Shown one piece after another: positions 59,317 to 64,000 of a stretch of 64,000 nucleotides of DNA. The notes under the pieces are model-generated. The model searched no databases and was not told the DNA's origin. It saw nothing but the letters and a program-made list of their open reading frames with translations. The position numbers and the translations under genes were made by a program. Every line of letters starts with the position of its first letter. Position 1 is the stretch's first letter. The stretch is taken from assembly GCA_035513575.1 (NCBI GenBank), contig DATKBW010000183.1:45460-109459 (forward strand), in the 5' to 3' direction. The stretch comes from JAHWKI01 sp035513575. Lineage in GTDB: Bacteria > Gemmatimonadota > Gemmatimonadetes > Longimicrobiales > RSA9.

Positions 59317-60063
59317 TCAAGCGGCGGCGGTACCGAAGCGGCGGTGCATGAAACGCTGGACCACCGGGTCCTCGCTGGCAAGGATCTCCTCGGGGGTCCC
59401 GCACGCCCGCACGGTGCCCTCGGTCAGCAGCGCTATGCGGTCCCCCACCTGGAACGCGGACTCCAGGTCGTGGGTGACGACGATGCTGGTCACGCCCAGC
59501 GTGTCGGCCAGCTCCACGATCAGGTCGTCGATGGTCTCCGCGTTCACCGGGTCGAGGCCGGTCGTCGGCTCGTCATACAGGACGTAGCGGGGCCGGGTCG
59601 CGATGGCGCGGGCCACGCCGACGCGCTTGCGCATCCCGCCGGACAGCTCACCCGGGTGCCGATCCAGCACCTCGGCCCCCAGGTTCACGCGACGGAGCAG
59701 CTCCGCGGCCTCCGGCCGCACGGCCGCGAGGGACCGCGGGCGGTCCTCCGGGTCCAGCGCCAGGGCGAGGTTCTGCAGGATCGTGAGCGAGTCGAAGAGC
59801 GCGGCGTTCTGGAACACGTACCCGACCCGGCGCCGCACGCTCCTGAGCTGGTCGAGCGTCGCGCTCGGGATCGAGGTCCCGTCCACCACCACCTCGCCCC
59901 GGTCCGGCGTGAGCAGGCCGATGGCGTGCTTCAGCAGCACGCTCTTCCCCGTCCCCGACGGGCCCAGCAGGACGAGCGTCTCCCCCTCGCGCACCGTCAG
60001 GTCCACGCCCCGCAGGACGTCTTCCCCGGCGAAGCTCTTCCAGACGCCCCGGAACTCGATCAT
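59317..60063 (-). CDS. mlaF: Mla phospholipid ABC transporter, ATPase
   Basis: This 248-residue ABC ATPase has Walker A LLGPSGTGKSVLLKH, the Q-loop region VGYVFQNAALFDSLTIL, signature HPGELSGGMRKRVGVARAIA, Walker B YVLYDEPTTGLDPVNAETID and the H-loop VVTHDLESAFQVGD. The S-G-G-M-R-K-R-V signature is the Mla/Mkl subgroup version. It pairs with the MlaE permease and MlaD. The ATG is one base after the mlaE stop (TGAGATG). Confidence 0.94.
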   Translation of the reverse strand: MIEFRGVWKSFAGEDVLRGVDLTVREGETLVLLGPSGTGKSVLLKHAIGLLTPDRGEVVVDGTSIPSATLDQLRSVRRRVGYVFQNAALFDSLTILQNLALALDPEDRPRSLAAVRPEAAELLRRVNLGAEVLDRHPGELSGGMRKRVGVARAIATRPRYVLYDEPTTGLDPVNAETIDDLIVELADTLGVTSIVVTHDLESAFQVGDRIALLTEGTVRACGTPEEILASEDPVVQRFMHRRFGTAAA

Positions 60064-60064
60064 C

Positions 60065-60859
60065 TCAGGCCACCTTCAGCAGCGGGACCAGGAGCACGTC
60101 GAGGAGCATGATGGCCACCGTGGTCGCCACGACGGCCGCCGTCGTCGTCCGACCCACGCCTTCCGCTCCACCCCGCCCTTCCAGCCCCATGAAACAGGCG
60201 AGAAACGTGATGGTTACCCCGAACACGGCCGCTTTGATCACGGAAAAGAAGAGCACCCACGGACGGAAGTAGAAGCGGGCTCCGAAAATGAAGTCGGCCG
60301 TGGTGAGCCCCTCGATGGCGAAGAGGGCCACGATCCACCCCGCGAACATGCCCACCGCGTCCGCCACGATGACGAGGGGCGGGACCACCAGCATGCCGCC
60401 CACGACACGCGGCACGACCAGGAAGGTCACGGGGTCGCGGCCGATGGCATAGAGGGCGTCGATCTGCTCGGTGACCTTCATCGTCGCCAGCTCCGCGGCG
60501 ATGCTCGCGCCCACGCGGCCGATGAGCACGAGCGCGGTGAGCACGGGGCCGAGCTCGGTCAGCACCCCGGCCGCGACGACGCTCCCGATGACCCACAGGG
60601 GCAGCCCGCCCGTGAACTGCGCCCCCGTCTGCTGCGAGGCCAGCGCCCCGCCGATCGCCGCCATGAACAGCACCAGCGGGAGCGACCGGATCCCCATGTG
60701 GTACGCCTGCGCCAGCGACGCATGGCCGTACTTCCGGGGGGTCCGCAGCACACCGATGATGGACGCCGCCAGCAGCGCCCCGCGCCCCAGCCGGTCCAGG
60801 CCGTCCCGGGCCGCGCCGATGACATCCGGGGCGCGCAGCGCCATCCGGGGCGCGCTCAC
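60065..60859 (-). CDS. mlaE: Mla phospholipid ABC transporter, permease
   Basis: This 264-residue MlaE-family inner-membrane permease has five or six helices. Typical segments are VLTELGPVLTALVLIGRVGA, SIAAELATMKVTEQIDALYA, GRDPVTFLVVPRVVGGMLVV, and the final IKAAVFGVTITFLACFMGLE. The GTG at 60859 starts six bases after lspA. With mlaF and mlaD it should form the transporter core that keeps the outer-membrane lipid asymmetry. mlaB, mlaC and mlaA are not in the window. Confidence 0.93.
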   Translation of the reverse strand: MSAPRMALRAPDVIGAARDGLDRLGRGALLAASIIGVLRTPRKYGHASLAQAYHMGIRSLPLVLFMAAIGGALASQQTGAQFTGGLPLWVIGSVVAAGVLTELGPVLTALVLIGRVGASIAAELATMKVTEQIDALYAIGRDPVTFLVVPRVVGGMLVVPPLVIVADAVGMFAGWIVALFAIEGLTTADFIFGARFYFRPWVLFFSVIKAAVFGVTITFLACFMGLEGRGGAEGVGRTTTAAVVATTVAIMLLDVLLVPLLKVA

Positions 60860-60865
60860 GCGGGC

Positions 60866-61357
60866 TCAGGCCTCGGCGCTGGAACGCTGGGGCCCCGGCT
60901 CGTTCCACAGGGTGAGCGCCAGGAGGAGCGCGCCGACCGTGATGCCCGCATCCGCGACGTTGAACGTCCAGAAACGCGCGCTGCCGACACCGACGTCGAT
61001 GAAGTCCACCACGCCGGGAGCGCCACGGACGCGGTCGACGAGGTTCCCGAGCGCGCCGCCGGCGACCAGCGCCAGCGCGACGATCTGCGCGCGCTGCTCC
61101 GGGGGCGTGGAGCGATACATGAGCCCCAGGGCGACCAGCGCCACCAGCGTCAGCCCCGTGAAGATCACACGGGAGGAATCGCCGAAGTGCATGCCGAACG
61201 CCGCGCCGGGGTTGTACGCGAGGGTGAAGCGGACGACCTCGCCCACCACCTCCTGCGGCATGTGCGGCAGGAGGTTGCCCTCGGCGATGCGCTTGCTGCC
61301 GCAGTCGGCGACCAGGAGCCCGAGCAGCAGGGGCCAGAACAGGCGTGCTTTTCTCAT
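60866..61357 (-). CDS. lspA: Lipoprotein signal peptidase (signal peptidase II)
   Basis: This 163-residue integral membrane aspartyl protease cleaves lipidated prolipoproteins. The catalytic Asp residues lie in GGALGNLVDRVRGAPGVVDF and in FNVADAGITVGALLLAL. Other conserved parts are ADCGSKRIAE near the N-terminus and YNPGAAFGMHFGDSSR. Four membrane helices are expected. The several lipoprotein genes in this window (DUF2911, asparaginase, cytochrome c) are its likely substrates. It lies nine bases after the nitroreductase gene. Confidence 0.94.
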   Translation of the reverse strand: MRKARLFWPLLLGLLVADCGSKRIAEGNLLPHMPQEVVGEVVRFTLAYNPGAAFGMHFGDSSRVIFTGLTLVALVALGLMYRSTPPEQRAQIVALALVAGGALGNLVDRVRGAPGVVDFIDVGVGSARFWTFNVADAGITVGALLLALTLWNEPGPQRSSAEA

Positions 61358-61366
61358 CTCGGATGG

Positions 61367-62053
61367 TTAAACGAAGCTGGCGATCTCGTCCAGCGGCTTC
61401 TTCGTGATTTCCGGGACGCGGGCCTCCGGCGCCGGGTAGCCGGTGACCAGAAGGAGGAACGGCTTCTCGTTCGCCGGCCGGCCGAGGATCTCGTTGAGGA
61501 ATTCCATCGGGCTCGGCGTGTGGGTCAGCGTGGCCAGACCCGCGTGGTGGAGCGCGACGATGAGCATCCCCGTGGCGATCCCGACCGACTCCACCACGTA
61601 GTAGTGCTTCACCCGGCGCCCGTCCGGGAGGGCGCCGTAGCGCTCCGCGAAGATAGCGATCAGGTACGGGGCGGCCTCCAAAAACGGCTTGTTCTCGTCC
61701 GTGCCCAGCGGCGCCAGCGCGTCGAGCCACTCCCGCGGCGCGCGGTTGCGGTAGAAGTCCCGCTCCTCGGCCTCGGCCGCCTCACGGATCCGCCGCTTCA
61801 TCGCCGGGTCGGACACCACCACGAAATGCCACGGCTGCATGTTCGCGCCGGAGGGCGCGGAGCCTGCCGCCCAGAGGCACCGCTCGATGATGTCACCGGG
61901 GACGGGGCGGGCCGCGAAGTCCCGGACCGTCCGGCGGCCGCGCAGCTCCTCGGCGATCTCCACGGCACGGCGCCGCATCTCGGCCACGGGACGCTCCCGG
62001 AACTCCGTGAGGGGCCGGAGCCGGGCCACGGAGGGGATCCCCTCAGGAGCCAT
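61367..62053 (-). CDS. Nitroreductase-family FMN oxidoreductase
   Basis: This 228-residue protein has the FMN-binding opening RRTVRDFAARPVPGDIIERC and LWAAGSAPSGANMQPWHFVV. The central helix is VKHYYVVESVGIATGMLIVA, and the C-terminal region PANEKPFLLLVTGYPAPEA is family-typical. It would reduce a nitro, quinone or flavin-type substrate with NAD(P)H. Its ATG overlaps the rho stop by 11 bp, so the genes are coupled, an odd partner for rho. Confidence 0.9.
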   Translation of the reverse strand: MAPEGIPSVARLRPLTEFRERPVAEMRRRAVEIAEELRGRRTVRDFAARPVPGDIIERCLWAAGSAPSGANMQPWHFVVVSDPAMKRRIREAAEAEERDFYRNRAPREWLDALAPLGTDENKPFLEAAPYLIAIFAERYGALPDGRRVKHYYVVESVGIATGMLIVALHHAGLATLTHTPSPMEFLNEILGRPANEKPFLLLVTGYPAPEARVPEITKKPLDEIASFV

Positions 62054-63188
62054 TCGACAGGACGCGATCGATCAGCTCCTCGTTCGTCTTCGTGCGCTTC
62101 ATGAACGCCAGCAGCTTGTCCATGGCGTCGGCTTGCGGGCTGTCGGCGAGCTGCCGGCGGAGCAGGTGCGAGACCTTCAGCGCGTCGTTGGTGAGCAGGA
62201 GCTCCTCGCGGCGCGTCGCGCTGGCGTTCAGGTCGATGGCCGGCCAGACCCGCTTGTCGGACAGCTCGCGGCTCAGCACCAGCTCGCTGTTCCCCGTCCC
62301 CTTGAACTCCTCGAAGATCACGTCATCCATGCGCGACCCGGTGTCGATCAGCGCCGTCGCGATGATCGTGAGCGAGCCGCCGCCCTCGTCGTTGGAGATG
62401 TTGCGGGCGCTGCCGAGGAACCGCTTCGGCTTCTCCAGCGAGTTGGCGTCCAGCCCCCCGGAGAGCGTCCGCCCGGTCCCCTCCTCCACGGTGTTGTAGG
62501 CCCGGGCGAGGCGCGTGATGGAGTCGAGGATGATGACGACGTCGTCGCCCAGCTCGGCCCGCCGCCGCGCCCGCTCCAGCGTGATCTCGGCCACCTGGAT
62601 GTGGCGCTCGGCGGGATGGTCGAAGCTGCTGGCGATCACCTCGCCGTAGCCGCACTGCTCCATCTCCGTCACTTCCTCCGGCCGCTCGTCCACCAGGAGG
62701 ATCAGCAGCTCGGAGTCCGGATAGTTCTTGACCACGCCCTCGGCGATCGCCTGCAGGACCATGGTCTTCCCCGCCTTCGCCGGCGCGACGATCAGCGCCC
62801 GCTGCCCCTTGCCGAACGGGCAGAGCAGGTCGATCACGCGGTTGGTGTAGTCGGGCTGACCGCGCCGCTCCATCCCGCACTCCAGGATGATCTGCTCGTC
62901 CGGGTGCAGCGCGGCGAGGCGCTGAAAGGTGAGACGCTGGCCCAGCGCCTCGGGAGGACGGCCGTTGACCATCGCGAGCCGGGCGAGAGGTGCGCTCTTG
63001 CCGCGACCCGGCGAGCTGCCTACATCGCCGGCGATCTCGTCCCCGGAGCGCAGGTCGTACTTCTGGATGAGCTTCTGGCCCACGTAAATGTCGTTGTTCC
63101 CGGGCACATAGCCGTCCTCGCGGCGGCGAATGAACCCGGAGCCGCTCGAAAGCACTTCGAGCACGCCCAGGGGCGCTTCCTTGATCAC
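62043..63188 (-). CDS. rho: Transcription termination factor Rho
   Basis: This 381-residue RecA-type RNA helicase hexamer ends Rho-dependent transcripts. The cold-shock-like RNA-binding part is VLSSGSGFIRRREDGYVPGN and DIYVGQKLIQKYDLRSGDEI. Walker A is APAKAGKTMVLQAIAEG, Walker B VVIILDSITRLARAYN, and the catalytic/arginine-finger region includes LVDERPEEVTEMEQCGYGEV. FEEFKGTGNSELVLSREL is family-typical. It lacks the ~40-residue N-terminal helical bundle of E. coli Rho. The GTG start has AGGA upstream. A ~330-base leader lies between it and its promoter. Confidence 0.96.
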   Translation of the reverse strand: MIKEAPLGVLEVLSSGSGFIRRREDGYVPGNNDIYVGQKLIQKYDLRSGDEIAGDVGSSPGRGKSAPLARLAMVNGRPPEALGQRLTFQRLAALHPDEQIILECGMERRGQPDYTNRVIDLLCPFGKGQRALIVAPAKAGKTMVLQAIAEGVVKNYPDSELLILLVDERPEEVTEMEQCGYGEVIASSFDHPAERHIQVAEITLERARRRAELGDDVVIILDSITRLARAYNTVEEGTGRTLSGGLDANSLEKPKRFLGSARNISNDEGGGSLTIIATALIDTGSRMDDVIFEEFKGTGNSELVLSRELSDKRVWPAIDLNASATRREELLLTNDALKVSHLLRRQLADSPQADAMDKLLAFMKRTKTNEELIDRVLSNGS

Positions 63189-63573
63189 GTGCTTTTTCCT
63201 CGTTCGGGTGAACCTCTGGTCCTTAACGGCCGGTGGGGAGCGCGGACGCGCGTCCCGTCATTTCCGGCCCGGAGTTTATCCCTGCCAGCGGTCACGGAGC
63301 ATACGGCAGGAGTCGTACCTCTGGTGTGGAGACCCGCGAGCCCGGCCCGTCCCGCGCCGGGAAAAACCGTTCGGCATCCCCTCGGACGGCAGCGCCCGTG
63401 CACGGAGAGGTGCGACGGCGCACGCGTCATCCGAAGCTGGGATCCTGGCGGACGATACCGCTCGCCGCAAGGGAAGTTCCCCGCTGGCGGCCCGACCTGC
63501 CGACGGCCGACCGCCCAGTATACCACCCCGCCCCGCCCGCTACCAGTTCTTCGATGCTGCGGAGGGGGCGGAA
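63189..63573 (-). other. rho leader with promoter
   Basis: This is 385 bases without a gene, between tRNA-Ala and rho. A strong promoter-like element lies at its upstream end. The -10 TATACT (agtata, 63517-63522 on +) carries a TGG extension, giving TGGTATACT. A weak -35 (CTGGTA, about 63541-63546) lies 18 bases before it, across a GGGCGGGGCGGGG spacer. Transcription would give a ~320-base leader before the rho GTG. Rho genes are often autoregulated through such leaders; I see no clear attenuator. Confidence 0.55.
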
Positions 63574-63646
63574 TGGAGCCGACCGGGATCGAACCGGTGA
63601 CCCCCTGCTTGCAAAGCAGGTGCTCTCCCAGCTGAGCTACGGCCCC
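63574..63646 (-). tRNA. tRNA-Ala (anticodon TGC)
   Basis: This is a 73-base cloverleaf on the minus strand. The acceptor arm is GGGGCCG pairing with CGGCTCC and includes the G3-U70 wobble that identifies alanine tRNAs. The D arm is GCTCAGCTGGGAGAGC. The anticodon stem is CCTGC/GCAGG with loop TTTGCAA, and the anticodon TGC is at 63611-63613. The T arm is CCGGTTCGATCCCGG. The discriminator is A; CCA is not encoded. It is not in an rRNA operon here. Confidence 0.95.
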
Positions 63647-63795
63647 TATGTCCTGCGCTTTTCTCTGTGCCGCAACGGCTTCTACCAACTCCCGCCTGCC
63701 TGTCACCGCCCGCCGATTCGGGCTCCTGTGTCGAAACTGTGCCAGACGACCATTGACGTGCCATCCGGACGGGTGCACAGTGCCAGGACAACGAA

Positions 63796-63841
63796 CCGGG
63801 CGGACCGCTTGATCTCTTGGCGAGCTCCGCGGACCGCCCGG
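63796..63841 (-). ncRNA. Stable hairpin in the tRNA-Ala leader, possible small structured RNA
   Basis: On the + strand CCGGGCGGACCGC (63796-63808) pairs with GCGGACCGCCCGG (63829-63841) in 12 of 13 positions with a 20-base loop. It would lie near the 5' end of the transcript from the promoter at 63878-63907. It has no T run, and its role is unknown. It may be a processing signal or a small RNA. Whether it is a separate RNA is not shown. Confidence 0.35.
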
Positions 63842-63877
63842 CCCAACGACACAGCCCGGAGGCCGGCCGCGGAGTCG

Positions 63878-63907
63878 AGTATACCCCGCCCCGCGCCTCC
63901 GGGTCAA
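63878..63907 (-). promoter_or_regulatory. Strong sigma-70 promoter pointing toward tRNA-Ala
   Basis: On the minus strand TTGACC (63902-63907) is followed after 18 bases by TATACT (63878-63883). Five of six bases match the -35 consensus and five of six the -10. The spacer is GC-rich (GCGCGGGGCGGGG before the -10), like the one upstream of rho. It would transcribe leftward through the hairpin into tRNA-Ala about 225 bases away. This is the best promoter in the window. Confidence 0.7.
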
Positions 63908-64000
63908 CCGACAGGAGGTACAACCCCCTGCGCGACGACTCACCCGACACACGGGGCGTCTACCGCCTCAACTGCCTCAGCCCGGACGGACACCCGATCT

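Larger units (their letters stand above)
63647..64000. other. Upstream region of tRNA-Ala, no gene supported
   Basis: These 354 bases hold a leftward promoter (63878-63907) and a 13-bp hairpin (63796-63841), both listed separately. The final ~90 bases contain an AGGAGG at 63913-63918 and an open frame with only a CTG as possible start; it leaves the window and is not called as a gene. Confidence 0.5.

Noticed and set aside
63910..64000. Possible start of a rightward gene (frame reading DDSPDTRGVYRLNCLSPDGH)
   Set aside because: The AGGAGG is good, but the only start in phase is CTG, and just 73 bases remain. Not enough to call.
1..64000. CRISPR array, prophage, transposase or integrase
   Set aside because: I saw no regular spacer repeats, no IS-type terminal repeats and no transposase, integrase or phage structural motifs.

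Overview
The window is a single stretch of very GC-rich bacterial chromosome (roughly 70% by eye), densely coding on both strands, with many GTG starts and many 4-bp ATGA/GTGA gene overlaps. The gene mix suggests a diderm, aerobic soil- or sediment-type bacterium. It includes PadR plus MacB-like 'ADOP' permeases, lipoproteins, TonB-type and TolC-type envelope proteins, an MlaEFD lipid transporter, a DUF2911 lipoprotein and a short-N-terminus Rho. Gemmatimonadota is my best guess, but this is inference from gene style. No rRNA is present to prove it.

Layout. 1-4 kb: the end of a sensor histidine kinase, then a stand-alone 2-oxoglutarate dehydrogenase E1 (sucA) with a good intrinsic terminator and a 59-residue membrane peptide. 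4-14.6 kb: a FliA/WhiG-type sigma factor divergent from an unknown acidic protein across a large palindrome. Next come a PLP Cys/Met enzyme, a uracil-DNA-glycosylase-like protein, and an ECF sigma / anti-sigma / TonB-C operon. Last is a leftward run queD - unknown - trpS - DUF2911 - aldehyde dehydrogenase, with competing hairpins before trpS. 14.7-24.2 kb: a receiver protein and a YIP1 membrane protein, then a packed leftward operon of amidohydrolase, deacetylase, methyltransferase, M24 peptidase, orphan GvpL/F-like protein and priA, with an HNH nuclease downstream. 24.5-34 kb: padR-ADOP permease, lipidated asparaginase, carB preceded by a MetS-like micro-protein, a cytochrome c lipoprotein and several unknown small genes.

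34-46 kb: the remnant of a TPP-dependent enzyme sits against a large FAD/Fe-S oxidoreductase. It is followed by a two-component system and a CusCBA-like heavy-metal efflux operon, presumably metal sensing and export. 45.9-46.9 kb: a PrlF-YhaV toxin-antitoxin module with stacked inverted repeats at its promoter, in locally lower-GC DNA. 47-55 kb: HD hydrolase, DUF255 thioredoxin-like protein, nth, a PolX whose polymerase active site looks dead while its PHP nuclease is intact, two little-known proteins and an NSS sodium symporter. 55-64 kb: a hairpin-rich intergenic block, then a leftward cluster (rho, nitroreductase, lspA, mlaE, mlaF, mlaD, membrane protein, glycerate kinase, glyQS), and a tRNA-Ala(TGC). 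Two similar strong promoters lie before rho and before the tRNA.

Most of the content is ordinary chromosomal housekeeping. I see no CRISPR array, prophage or transposon. The most unusual items are the orphan GvpL/F gene, the degenerate PolX, the metS-carB arrangement, the TPP-enzyme relic and several strong unexplained palindromes.
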